Shown: piece after piece, positions 1 through 8,565 of the stretch
Layout: each line of letters starts with the position of its first letter
Position numbering within the stretch: the first letter of the stretch is position 1
From: an uncultured Lacinutrix sp.
Lineage (GTDB): Bacteria; Bacteroidota; Bacteroidia; Flavobacteriales; Flavobacteriaceae
Direction of reading: 5' to 3'
Assembly (NCBI RefSeq): GCF_947500325.1
Contig: NZ_CANMRQ010000014.1
Location: forward strand, 1-64,000
DNA: 64,000 nt
Position numbers and translations under genes: made by a program
The notes under the pieces: model-generated
Told to the model about the DNA's origin: nothing
The model's database searches: none
The model's input: only the letters and a program-made list of their open reading frames with translations

Positions 1-4
1 AAAA

Positions 5-30
5 ATCCTGTGAAGCTAGCTTCACAGGAT
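5..30. terminator. perfect 26-bp palindrome, probable terminator of an upstream gene
   Basis: The two 13-base arms are exact reverse complements (positions 5-17 and 18-30), preceded by a run of A at 1-5. As RNA the central GCTAGC would form the loop. The T tract follows on the minus strand, so it fits a hairpin ending leftward transcription or acting in both directions. Its gene partner lies outside the window, so the role is inferred. Confidence 0.45.
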
Positions 31-179
31 AGTAATTAATTATTTTATAATCTGTCAACCTATTTTAGGACGACTCAAATAATTTACATTAGTTAAAATG
101 GACTTAAAATATCTTATATGCTATTAAGCTAAATATTTTAAAATTATTAACGTTATGGGATTAATATATTTAATATACT

Positions 180-1223
180 ATGCCTAGACATTTACTCAAA
201 TTATTTTTATTTATAAGCTTTCTTTCTAATGCTCAAATACAAAATGAATATGTTATTGCTGTTCATGGTGATGGTATTTATTCTTTACTAAGAAAGCATG
301 GTTTAAATCCAGCAAAGTATTACAAAGCTTTTGTTGCTTTAAACAAAAAAAAGATAAGTAAAAATGATGGTTTATTTGTAGGGGAAACCTATATGCTACC
401 ATTTAATAAAGATGTTTTTGTTAAAATAGACACCGTTCCTAATAATAAGATAGTGTTAAAAAATAGCAAAGACAGTACATCGTTAATTAAAACAGAAAAG
501 CATATTCTTTTTGGAGAAGAAAATGCACTAGTTACAATTGAAAATGAAGAGCTAAAAGGTGCTGTTTATTATTTGATTTCTGGACATGGAGGTCCAGATC
601 CAGGCGCGATTACTACCTATAAAAATAAATTGATTTCTGAAGATGAATATGCTTACGATGTTACATTACGTCTTGCTAAACGCTTAATTTCTTATGGAGC
701 AAAAGTATATGTCATTATTAAGGATATGAATGATGGTATTAGAGATGAAAGTATATTAGAAGTTGATTATGATGAGGTTAATCACCCTAATAAAAAGATA
801 AGTAAAAGTCAAATATTACGTTTAAAACAACGTACACAAGCAGTAAATAGCTTGTTTTTAAAACATACAAACAAATACCAAAGGTTAATAGTTACGCATG
901 TGGATAGTAGAAGTGAAAGTAAAAATATTGATGTCTTTTTCTATCATCATAAAAATAGTAAAAAAGGAAAACGGCTTGCCGAGAATATTCATAACTCTTT
1001 TAAACAGAAATATGCTAAACACCAACCTAATAGAACCTATACCGGAACAGTTGGTTCTAGAGGTTTGTATTTAATACGTAATACATTGCCAGCGATGGTT
1101 TATATTGAATTAGGAAATATTAAAAATGCTAAAGATCAAAAGCGTATTCTTAATTATCATAATAGAGAAGCTTTAGCTAATTGGATTTCTATTGGGCTTT
1201 TAAATGATTTTAAAACTTTATAA
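180..1223 (+). CDS. N-acetylmuramoyl-L-alanine amidase (Amidase_3 family)
   Basis: Exported zinc amidase that would cleave the amide bond between MurNAc and the stem peptide during cell-wall turnover. Residues 1-19 form a signal peptide ending SNAQ. Residues 22-76 look like a LysM-like region (YSLLRKHGLNPAKYY). The catalytic domain starts near 130 with SGHGGPDPGA. Likely zinc ligands and catalytic acids are H136, E156, H240 (VTHVDS in place of the usual SIHAD/N) and E310 (YIELGNI). The length of 347 aa is normal for flavobacterial homologues. It converges on the S8 protease gene and shares a bidirectional terminator with it. No Shine-Dalgarno is seen, as expected for the phylum. Confidence 0.85.
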   Translation: MPRHLLKLFLFISFLSNAQIQNEYVIAVHGDGIYSLLRKHGLNPAKYYKAFVALNKKKISKNDGLFVGETYMLPFNKDVFVKIDTVPNNKIVLKNSKDSTSLIKTEKHILFGEENALVTIENEELKGAVYYLISGHGGPDPGAITTYKNKLISEDEYAYDVTLRLAKRLISYGAKVYVIIKDMNDGIRDESILEVDYDEVNHPNKKISKSQILRLKQRTQAVNSLFLKHTNKYQRLIVTHVDSRSESKNIDVFFYHHKNSKKGKRLAENIHNSFKQKYAKHQPNRTYTGTVGSRGLYLIRNTLPAMVYIELGNIKNAKDQKRILNYHNREALANWISIGLLNDFKTL

Positions 1224-1228
1224 ATAAG

Positions 1229-1271
1229 AAAACCCTTTCAAAATTATTAATTGATTTTGAAAGGGTTTTTT
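1229..1271. terminator. bidirectional rho-independent terminator
   Basis: A 14-bp perfect stem (1231-1244 with 1254-1267, starting AACCCTTTC) encloses a 9-base loop and is flanked by A and T runs. It sits between two convergent genes and can serve both. Confidence 0.9.
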
Positions 1272-1286
1272 AAATTTAATCTAAGT

Positions 1287-2786
1287 TTATTGTACAGCCT
1301 GTAAAGCATCTATGTTTCCATAGCCAAAGCTTGAATTCTTATTTGGATAAAAATCTGAAGATTGTTTTAATTTGTTTAAAACTTGAGTTCTACTCCAACT
1401 AGGGTGTCTTGACCAAACTAGAGCTGCTATGCCTGCAGTAGTTGCAGTTGCTACAGAAGATCCACCTGTGTAACGTCTTTGATTATTATAGAAACCTAAT
1501 ACAGGAGGATGCTTACTTGTATCATTATCACCTTCCATAATTATAGTAAAATCTATTTTACTTCCGCTGTGACATATATCACATCTTTCATAACTAGATC
1601 TGTCAGTAACACCAGTTACAGCAACAGTTTCGCTCATTGTTGCTGGAAAAATAACACCATACCAGTTAGTAAAACTTGTAGAAGTTCCTCCGGCAGCAAA
1701 AATAAGTTTTCCTTTACTGTAGGCATATTTTACAGCGTCTTTAACATTACCAATAGACCATGGGTAGCCAATAGACATAGAGATTATTTTAACGTCACTT
1801 CTGTTTCCTAATTGTGTTAATGCGTCTGAAACACCTTTACGTTCATGATAGTCGTTTAAAACAACATCTTCTGTTGCTCTATAAGCTACTAAATTCGCAT
1901 TGTATGCTACACCAACAGGCATACCGTTATCATTTCTTGGCGCCGCCATAGTAGAAGCCATTTGTGTACCATGACCACATTTATCATGTGGACCATCATA
2001 GTTGCTAGACCACCACCAAGAAGAATCTATAAATGTGCCATATTTTTGAACAAAACGACCATTAGAATAACCATCGTTTATACCACTAGAGTTTAATAGC
2101 GACTGAGACTGTGATATTCCAGTGTCTATTAAGCCTATTGTAATGCCAGAACCTGTACTGTAATTCCATGCTTGAGGAATGTTGTGTTCGCTAAAATTCC
2201 AAGCTACTTGTGCATTATTTGGAGCAATTGTAGTGTAATGAGCACTATTAATTGATTGTCCATTTTTATCGCATCCAGCACTTGAACGTTGCTGATTGTC
2301 TTGGCCAAAATGATTATAGCCATTTGGTTCTAAATATCTTATATTATTCGCTTTCCTAAGCAGCTTAATCGTTTCAAAATTTTCAACTTTAACATCTACA
2401 ACATTAATAATTTCATGCTCTACAACTGTTTCGTTACCTCTTTTGTAGCCTTCAGATGATTCAACGATTTGTAAAATAGCATCTTTTTTACTTTCTAATG
2501 CAGCAGAACGTTGTTCGCTGAAACTTTCTGTTTCGCTACCATAGCCAATAGTTAAGATAGCATTACCGTGATGTACAGCACTCCATAGAAAATGATCTGA
2601 TTCGTTTTTCCAATCAAAAGTTTCTCCACTATTTAATTGTGTTTCAATTTTAGTGTTTATTTCTTGAATAGTTAATGGTTTAGAAAAATCTTGAGCTTGT
2701 TCTTTTTCTTCAATAAGTGCGTTTTCATCTTTAGAACAAGAAAAGACAGCAAGTAATACAAAAAGGGATGCAATGGTTTTTTTCAT
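1287..2786 (-). CDS. S8 (subtilisin-like) serine protease lipoprotein
   Basis: Predicted outer- or periplasmic-membrane-anchored protease. The N-terminus has a lipobox ending AVFSC, giving an acylated Cys17. Residues 35-160 resemble a propeptide-like region. The catalytic domain runs from about 195 to 499. The triad is D221 (IGLIDTG), H272 (CGHGTQMA) and S444 (GGSSVATATTAG). The oxyanion-hole Asn usually found in AAGN is replaced (FAAGGTS), and the Pro usually found after GTSMA is Ala. Cys residues at 402 and 405 (CDIC) could form a disulfide. It stands alone between amidase and tatA. Activity is probable but the altered oxyanion position makes it less certain. Confidence 0.85.
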   Translation of the reverse strand: MKKTIASLFVLLAVFSCSKDENALIEEKEQAQDFSKPLTIQEINTKIETQLNSGETFDWKNESDHFLWSAVHHGNAILTIGYGSETESFSEQRSAALESKKDAILQIVESSEGYKRGNETVVEHEIINVVDVKVENFETIKLLRKANNIRYLEPNGYNHFGQDNQQRSSAGCDKNGQSINSAHYTTIAPNNAQVAWNFSEHNIPQAWNYSTGSGITIGLIDTGISQSQSLLNSSGINDGYSNGRFVQKYGTFIDSSWWWSSNYDGPHDKCGHGTQMASTMAAPRNDNGMPVGVAYNANLVAYRATEDVVLNDYHERKGVSDALTQLGNRSDVKIISMSIGYPWSIGNVKDAVKYAYSKGKLIFAAGGTSTSFTNWYGVIFPATMSETVAVTGVTDRSSYERCDICHSGSKIDFTIIMEGDNDTSKHPPVLGFYNNQRRYTGGSSVATATTAGIAALVWSRHPSWSRTQVLNKLKQSSDFYPNKNSSFGYGNIDALQAVQ

Positions 2787-2902
2787 AATAGTTTTAATGA
2801 ATTAGTTAATATTTTTGTTAAGATATTAAATAATCATAAAAATACAATGCTTGCATAGTAAATTTCGTAAAATAAAGATTGTTTTTTTGAGTAATTGTGA
2901 AT

Positions 2903-3190
2903 TTAAAACTTACGTTTTATTGAGCCAGTAAAATCTTCTAAGTCTTCTTTTACTTTTTTTAGCTCTTCATTTACGCCATCTGTAATACTAGTATCGATAC
3001 CTTGTTGTTCGGCACTTTTTGTAATTTCAGATTTGATGTCATTAGTTGCGTCTTTAAGCGTGCGCATACCTTTTCCTAGACCTCTTGCAATTTCAGGAAT
3101 TTTGTCGGCACCAAAAACCATAACTACTATAAGTAAAATTAAGGCTATTTCTCCGCCGCTAATAAATAAGAATGTTGCTTTTGATATCAC
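2903..3190 (-). CDS. tatA: Sec-independent translocase subunit TatA/TatE
   Basis: Pore-forming component of the twin-arginine pathway, exporting folded proteins with TatC. At 95 aa it has a single N-terminal transmembrane helix (about residues 10-26), the FGADKIPEIARGLGKGM hinge and amphipathic helix typical of TatA, then a charged C-terminal tail. The FGxxKxPE signature is decisive. tatC is not in the window. A hairpin at 3241-3271 separates it from ppa upstream, so it is probably transcribed on its own. Confidence 0.93.
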   Translation of the reverse strand: MISKATFLFISGGEIALILLIVVMVFGADKIPEIARGLGKGMRTLKDATNDIKSEITKSAEQQGIDTSITDGVNEELKKVKEDLEDFTGSIKRKF

Positions 3191-3237
3191 GATACAAATA
3201 TAATAAGTTGTTTTGTGATTAAACTATTTTATAAGTT

Positions 3238-3274
3238 AAAAAGCCTTTCAATAATATATTATGAAAGGCTTTTT
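3238..3274. terminator. rho-independent terminator between ppa and tatA
   Basis: A 10-bp perfect stem AAGCCTTTCA/TGAAAGGCTT (3241-3250, 3262-3271) has A and T runs on either side. For the minus strand it lies just after the ppa stop codon. Confidence 0.88.
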
Positions 3275-3295
3275 ATTTTCTATTTATGGAATTTA

Positions 3296-3823
3296 CTAAA
3301 TTTTAAAATCTCCATTAGTCTTATGTTCACTATTTTCATAGCGTTCAACACACTTGTTTAATATGTCATATGCTTCCTCTGCATTTCCCCAACCACCAAC
3401 ATCTACTTTTTTCTTTTCTAAATCTTTATATACTTGGAAAAAATGAGTAATTTCTTTAATACGGTGCGGATTTAAATCGTCAATATCATTATAGCTATTC
3501 CAAATAGGATCTGTAACAGGTACACAAATTAATTTTTCATCAGGACCTTTTTCGTCAGCCATATGAAAAACACCAATTGGTTTAACTTCCATTACACACA
3601 TTGGGAATGTAGGTTCTGTACCCATAACTAGTACATCTAAAGGATCACCATCTAAAGCTAATGTTTCTGGAATAAAACCATAGTCACCTGGATACATCAT
3701 AGATGAAAATAACATACGATCGAAACGAATTTTATTTAAATCGAAATCATATTCATATTTATTTCTACTTCCTTTTGGTATTTCTATTAAAACATCGAAC
3801 GTTAATTTTCCTGCTGGACTCAT
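3296..3823 (-). CDS. ppa: inorganic pyrophosphatase (family I)
   Basis: Cytoplasmic enzyme hydrolysing pyrophosphate to two phosphates, which drives biosynthetic reactions. At 175 aa it is the normal bacterial length. The signature DGDPLDV (residues 58-64) carries the metal-binding aspartates. The nearby MMYPGDYGFIPET segment and the SxGxEYDF-like N-terminus also fit family I. The start is supported by a well-spaced Bacteroidetes promoter upstream (3911-3942). The 5' leader contains a small hairpin, TTCCGT/ACGGAA, at 3844-3858. The gene is followed by its own terminator and so forms a single-gene unit. Confidence 0.96.
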   Translation of the reverse strand: MSPAGKLTFDVLIEIPKGSRNKYEYDFDLNKIRFDRMLFSSMMYPGDYGFIPETLALDGDPLDVLVMGTEPTFPMCVMEVKPIGVFHMADEKGPDEKLICVPVTDPIWNSYNDIDDLNPHRIKEITHFFQVYKDLEKKKVDVGGWGNAEEAYDILNKCVERYENSEHKTNGDFKI

Positions 3824-3910
3824 TTAAAAATATTTTTATTCATTTCCGTTTTACGGAATCTTAATTATTTAACTACTTTTTTACCTTAAAACGATAGGTT
3901 TTTCGGGCTG

Positions 3911-3942
3911 CAAAAGTACTGAAACATTTGAGTTTGTACAAA
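3911..3942 (-). promoter_or_regulatory. ppa promoter (-33 TTTG, -7 TACTTTTG)
   Basis: On the minus strand TTTG (3942-3939), a 20-base spacer, then TACTTTTG (3918-3911) match the phylum consensus TTTG-N19-21-TAnnTTTG. The start codon lies about 90 bases downstream. Confidence 0.75.
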
Positions 3943-4016
3943 CAAAATAAGATTTGATTACATTTTAATAACGTTAGTAATGTTATAAGGGCGTTTTTTA
4001 ATTGATATTATTCCTT

Positions 4017-6536
4017 TTAAAAATAAAACCCGAAGCTACCAGTGACTCCAAATTTACGAGCATCTGGGTTTAAGTTTTGATCTAAGTAATTTCCTCTAAA
4101 GTTAAAGTCTATTCTAAAAACCTTAAAAATATTACCAACACCAACACTATACTCATAATAAGCTTCTTTATTAGGGGAAACATATGTAAATGGAGTTCCA
4201 TCAGGATTAAAAGAAGCATTTAAATCTCTGTTTTCTTGAGAAACATTACCCATAACACCTCTAAAACCGACAATGGCTCTTAGGTTTAGTTTTTTTAGTA
4301 GTGGAATTCTAGAGAATAAACGCCCGTTAAAATTATGTTCTACATGTAATGTCGCGTATTCATCTGTAACAAATTCGTAAAAATCTAATTGAGAGAATGT
4401 ATTGTATATTGAAAAATAGGATTGATTACCTGGTACAACGCTCATTAATGCTAAAGGCACTTGACCATACGTTTTACCAACTTCGATTGTGGTGTAAAGT
4501 CTTCCAAAACCACCAATGGCCCATGGTTGTAAATATGAGAATTGTAGTTTAGTATAATTAAAGTCACCATCAAAAATGGCTTTATCTCCTCGAGTTACTT
4601 GGGCAAAAAGCTGTGCGAAATCATCATTCTTTACTCGACGTTCCACTCCAAAGCCAGTCATTTCTCTTTTTGGCATATATCTAAGTGAGAATGCTGTTTC
4701 AAATTGTTTAATTTCAGAAGCTGTAGTTGTTTGCGTATTATCTGTATAATAATCCAAACTAAAAGTAGGTGAAGCAGATTCTAAAGTTCTATACGTTCCA
4801 CTAAGACGAGTTACAAAGTTTCTAAATGGTTCTGCTTGTACAGCAAGAGTAGTTAAGTTTACGTTAGTTAACTTGTCATTGATTCCTGTTCCTACTATAG
4901 ATGACGAGGCTAAACTTCTACCTAAAACATCGGTTGAAGTAGTTAAACTAGCTCCTATTTGTTCAACATCTCTTCTATTTCCTCCAGAAATAATTAATCG
5001 CCTTCTTTTATCAATTAACCATTTACCTGAGATGCCATATTTAAACTTATTGTCTTTAAATCCATAAGCAGTAAAACCTTCTAATCGCCATAAATCATTT
5101 TGTCCAAAATATGTTCTTCCTCCAGCACGAAGTCTCAAACCTTCAACAGCATTGAAGCCAAAAGTTGAAAAAACACTACCATAATCGAAATTAAGTTCGT
5201 CGAATTCTATATAACCAGAGGCGAGAATGCTTCCTATATTATAAAGACGCTTAAACTTTTTAGTTTTTTTAAGGGAATCTAGCATCACATATACGCCTTT
5301 TTCATCCTTACTTAATTTTTCCATTCTATTTTTCTCCCAAAAAGCATCATCTTGATTGTATAAATCTTCATCAAAACTGTATACTTTTTCTTTATAGAAT
5401 TTTGGGTCTTTTTCTATATCAAATTTGTAATTGTTATATAAAGAAGTTCGTTTACCATAAATACCTTGAGATTTTTCTTTTTTATTAAAAGCAAAATCCG
5501 ACATAAAATAATCGCGCTTAATAAGAAATATAGAATCGTTTAAAACATCAAATTCTTGTTCTATATAAATCTCTTTTACCCAGTTTATATTGGCGCTTTT
5601 TGAGGCTTGCATATTAATATCTTTAATTGCAAATGTGGTATCTGCCACCCAAAAATCTCCTTTAAAAGTCAATTCGTTTTTACGTCTTGGATAATATATA
5701 ATATTGTAGCACCATTTATTATCTATAAAAGCACTATCTGCTAAAACATAATTATACACATTAATTCCTGTTCTTGAAATTGGGCTTGTAAAACTTTTAT
5801 CGAAAAACTTCAAGTAATTATCATAGACATCAAAATCACTATATAAATCATCTACAAAGTCAATAATAACTTGATTGTTACTAAATCCAGAGTTCTTATT
5901 TCCTTTTAAAACGTCTCTTTTTGCATTAATAACATTATCTCCATAGACTTCACTCGAAGACTCATTAATAAACATTGGTAAATATGTTTTACCAGTTACT
6001 TTAGAGGTGTCAACTTGTTCAAAAACAAATTCCATACCTTTAAAAAGTTTACTTTTTATAGTAGAACTATCTATCGTATTTAAGTCGAATTCTACTTTTT
6101 CGTATTTATCGTATTGATACTGTTTATACTTTTTAAGTCCATTACTTCTTTTGTTAGCCCATATCTTTCTTAAAATATCTATAGCTGGATTATTCTTTTT
6201 TGGTTGTTTTCCGGAAACAATAAGTACTTCATCTAATGCTGCAACATCTTCTTTTAAAACAATATTAAAATTGTAATTTACTTTCTTTTCAAGCGTAATA
6301 GTTTGTTCTACATAACTAATAAAAGAAACAATTACAGTATCGTGGTTATCACCATCTTCTAAGTAAAATTTTCCATTCTCATCAGAAATGGTACCTATAC
6401 TGGTGCCTTGAAAATAGACATTGGCGTAGGCTATAGGTTCATTACTTTCGTCGAAAATGTGACCACTGATTTTTGTTTGGGCTAATACAGAAAAACTTCC
6501 GAAAAGAAACAAAAAGAATAATATTTTATAATTCAT
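4017..6536 (-). CDS. DUF5686 outer-membrane protein with carboxypeptidase-regulatory-like domain
   Basis: Predicted outer-membrane protein of unknown role, found throughout the Bacteroidetes. Signal peptide 1-19 ends SVLAQ. Residues 21-108 form a CarboxypepD_reg-like beta sandwich (ISGHIFDESNEPIAYANVY). The remaining 730 residues are the DUF5686 region: a mixed N-terminal part, then many aromatic-rich amphipathic strands. The protein ends in VTGSFGFYF, whose C-terminal Phe is typical of BAM-assembled barrels. The length of 839 aa is normal. It is not a TonB-dependent receptor: no plug domain is visible. Transcribed in the same direction as ppa, but the 193-base gap suggests its own promoter. 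Confidence 0.85.
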   Translation of the reverse strand: MNYKILFFLFLFGSFSVLAQTKISGHIFDESNEPIAYANVYFQGTSIGTISDENGKFYLEDGDNHDTVIVSFISYVEQTITLEKKVNYNFNIVLKEDVAALDEVLIVSGKQPKKNNPAIDILRKIWANKRSNGLKKYKQYQYDKYEKVEFDLNTIDSSTIKSKLFKGMEFVFEQVDTSKVTGKTYLPMFINESSSEVYGDNVINAKRDVLKGNKNSGFSNNQVIIDFVDDLYSDFDVYDNYLKFFDKSFTSPISRTGINVYNYVLADSAFIDNKWCYNIIYYPRRKNELTFKGDFWVADTTFAIKDINMQASKSANINWVKEIYIEQEFDVLNDSIFLIKRDYFMSDFAFNKKEKSQGIYGKRTSLYNNYKFDIEKDPKFYKEKVYSFDEDLYNQDDAFWEKNRMEKLSKDEKGVYVMLDSLKKTKKFKRLYNIGSILASGYIEFDELNFDYGSVFSTFGFNAVEGLRLRAGGRTYFGQNDLWRLEGFTAYGFKDNKFKYGISGKWLIDKRRRLIISGGNRRDVEQIGASLTTSTDVLGRSLASSSIVGTGINDKLTNVNLTTLAVQAEPFRNFVTRLSGTYRTLESASPTFSLDYYTDNTQTTTASEIKQFETAFSLRYMPKREMTGFGVERRVKNDDFAQLFAQVTRGDKAIFDGDFNYTKLQFSYLQPWAIGGFGRLYTTIEVGKTYGQVPLALMSVVPGNQSYFSIYNTFSQLDFYEFVTDEYATLHVEHNFNGRLFSRIPLLKKLNLRAIVGFRGVMGNVSQENRDLNASFNPDGTPFTYVSPNKEAYYEYSVGVGNIFKVFRIDFNFRGNYLDQNLNPDARKFGVTGSFGFYF

Positions 6537-6551
6537 TAAATTAGTTTAAAC

Positions 6552-6588
6552 AAAAAACTTCATCAACAATCATGCTAATGAAGTTTTT
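6552..6588 (-). terminator. rho-independent terminator after pdhB
   Basis: An ACTTCAT/ATGAAGT stem (6557-6563 with 6578-6584, extended by A/T pairs) is followed on the minus strand by a U tract. It separates pdhB from the DUF5686 gene. Confidence 0.7.
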
Positions 6589-6607
6589 ATAAAAATAATA
6601 TTTTATC

Positions 6608-7585
6608 TTATTTATACATTACTTTTTTTACAGCTTTAACAACTTCATTATGATTTGGTAACCATTCTGCTAGTAAAACCGGTGAATATGGAGCAGGTGT
6701 GTCTGCAGTATTTATTTTTATAACAGGAGCATCTAAATAATCAAAAGCTTCAGATTGCACTATATATGTTAATTCTGTTGAAACGTTTCCAAAAGGCCAT
6801 GCTTCTTCTAAAACAACTAAACGATTGGTTTTTTTAACAGATTCTAAAACTGCCTTTTTATCCAAAGGACGTACGGTGCGTAAATCTATAATTTCGCAAG
6901 AAATTCCTTCTTTAGCTAATTCGTCTGCAGCTTTATATGCTTCTTTAATGATTTTTCCAAAAGAAACTATAGTAACATCTGTTCCTTCTCTTTTTATTTC
7001 AGCTACACCTAATGGAATAGTATATTCTCCTTCAGGAACTTCACCCTTATCACCATACATTTGTTCACTTTCCATGAAAATTACTGGATCATCATCACGA
7101 ATAGCAGATTTTAATAGCCCTTTAGCGTCGTATGGGTTAGATGGAACAACCACTTTTAATCCAGGTGTATTTGCAAACCAGTTTTCAAAAGCTTGAGAGT
7201 GTGTTGCTGCTAATTGTCCTGCAGATGCAGTTGGACCACGAAATACAATAGGGCACTTAAATTGCCCACCAGACATTTGTCTAATCTTAGCTGCATTATT
7301 AATAATTTGATCAATACCAACCAAAGAAAAGTTAAATGTCATATATTCTACTATTGGTCTATTTCCAGTCATTGTAGACCCAATAGCAATACCAGCAAAA
7401 CCTAGTTCTGCAATTGGAGTATCGATTACACGTTTAGCTCCAAATTCATCTAACATACCTTTGGACGCTTTATAAGCACCATTATATTCTGCTACTTCTT
7501 CTCCCATTAAATAAATGCTTTCATCACGACGCATTTCTTCACTCATTGCTTCACATATAGCTTCTCTAAATTGAATTGTCTTCAT
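6608..7585 (-). CDS. pdhB: pyruvate dehydrogenase E1 component, beta subunit
   Basis: Beta chain of the thiamine-diphosphate E1 heterotetramer that decarboxylates pyruvate for acetyl-CoA synthesis. At 325 aa it shows MGEEVAEYNGAYKASKGM near residue 27 (the Glu activates ThDP), DTPIAELGFAGIAIG and the C-terminal transketolase domain with LEEAWPFGNVS. The alpha subunit and E2 are not adjacent here, which is common in flavobacteria. It is divergent from etfB. On the minus strand a TATTTTTG -7 box lies at 7615-7608, about 22 bases upstream of the start. A branched-chain oxoacid E1-beta is less likely given the close pyruvate-type sequence. Confidence 0.92.
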   Translation of the reverse strand: MKTIQFREAICEAMSEEMRRDESIYLMGEEVAEYNGAYKASKGMLDEFGAKRVIDTPIAELGFAGIAIGSTMTGNRPIVEYMTFNFSLVGIDQIINNAAKIRQMSGGQFKCPIVFRGPTASAGQLAATHSQAFENWFANTPGLKVVVPSNPYDAKGLLKSAIRDDDPVIFMESEQMYGDKGEVPEGEYTIPLGVAEIKREGTDVTIVSFGKIIKEAYKAADELAKEGISCEIIDLRTVRPLDKKAVLESVKKTNRLVVLEEAWPFGNVSTELTYIVQSEAFDYLDAPVIKINTADTPAPYSPVLLAEWLPNHNEVVKAVKKVMYK

Positions 7586-7607
7586 ATACCTTATAAAAAT
7601 TGAATAG

Positions 7608-7615
7608 CAAAAATA
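7608..7615 (-). promoter_or_regulatory. pdhB -7 box TATTTTTG
   Basis: Exact match to TAnnTTTG on the minus strand, 22 bases before the pdhB start. No convincing -33 element is seen at the usual distance. Confidence 0.5.
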
Positions 7616-7735
7616 AGAATAACTATAAACTATTAAAGAACAATTTATTTAAAATTTATTATGCATGCATAGTATATTTTCGAAATAAAATATTTATCTT
7701 CGTAACCTCAAAAATTGAAGCATTGGATGAATAGT

Positions 7736-7749
7736 TAACGATATCGTTA
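7736..7749. promoter_or_regulatory. 14-bp palindrome in etfBA leader
   Basis: Perfect palindrome TAACGATATCGTTA, flanked on both sides by copies of atagtt. It lies 47 bases before the etfB start, between a TATCTTCG -7-like element (7695-7702) and the gene. It may be an operator or mRNA hairpin. No regulator is identified. Confidence 0.35.
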
Positions 7750-7796
7750 TAGTTCTTAGCTTCACAAACAAATAGTCTTAATTTAATTATATAAAT

Positions 7797-8543
7797 ATGA
7801 AAATTTTAGTGTGTATAAGTCACGTTCCAGACACTACATCAAAAATTAATTTTACGGATGGAGATTCTAAATTTGACACAAATGGTGTTCAATTTGTTAT
7901 AAATCCGAATGATGAGTTTGGTTTAACACGCGCCATGTGGTTTAAAGAAAAGCAGGGAGCAAGTGTTGATGTTGTAAATGTTGGTGGTGCAGAAACAGAA
8001 CCTACTTTAAGAAAAGCTTTAGCTATTGGTGCAGATTCTGCAATAAGAGTAAACACTGAAGCTAAAGATGGTTTTCAAGTAGCTAAAGAACTAGCAAAAG
8101 TGGCTAAAGATGGTGGATATGATTTGGTTATTGCTGGTCGTGAATCTATTGATTATAATGGAGGAATGGTACCAGGAATGTTAGCCGAATTAACTAATGC
8201 TAACTATGTTACTAACTGTATAAGTCTAGAAGTTGAAGGTGTAAACGCAACAGCTGTTAGAGAAATTGATGGAGGAAAAGAGACAGTGACAACAAGTTTA
8301 CCTTTAGTAATTGGAGGACAAAAAGGATTAGTTGAAGAGACAGATTTACGTATTCCTAATATGAGAGGAATTATGATGGCTCGTAAAAAACCTTTAAATG
8401 TTGTAGAAGCAACAACATCTGGATCTGAAACGACTTCTGTTAAATTTGAAAAGCCAGCGCCAAAAGGAGCTGTTACTTTAGTAGATGCAGGGAATTTAGA
8501 TGAGTTAGTAAGCTTACTTCATAATGAAGCGAAAGTAATTTAA
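7797..8543 (+). CDS. etfB: electron transfer flavoprotein beta subunit
   Basis: Beta (FixA-type) subunit of ETF, the soluble FAD/AMP heterodimer that takes electrons from acyl-CoA dehydrogenases and passes them to the quinone pool. At 248 aa it has the alpha/beta AMP-binding fold, starting MKILVCISHVPDTTSKI, and the ETF-beta signature region VKEETDLRIPNMRGIMMARKK (partly VEETDLRIPN) near residue 180. It is followed after 22 bases by etfA, so the two are co-transcribed. The long leader (about 210 bases shared with divergent pdhB) carries a 14-bp palindrome. Confidence 0.95.
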   Translation: MKILVCISHVPDTTSKINFTDGDSKFDTNGVQFVINPNDEFGLTRAMWFKEKQGASVDVVNVGGAETEPTLRKALAIGADSAIRVNTEAKDGFQVAKELAKVAKDGGYDLVIAGRESIDYNGGMVPGMLAELTNANYVTNCISLEVEGVNATAVREIDGGKETVTTSLPLVIGGQKGLVEETDLRIPNMRGIMMARKKPLNVVEATTSGSETTSVKFEKPAPKGAVTLVDAGNLDELVSLLHNEAKVI

Positions 8544-8565
8544 TTACCTTTTAAAAAACAAAAAG

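Noticed and set aside
1509-1811. Plus-strand frame inside the S8 protease gene
   Set aside because: Antisense shadow of a gene with an intact catalytic triad.
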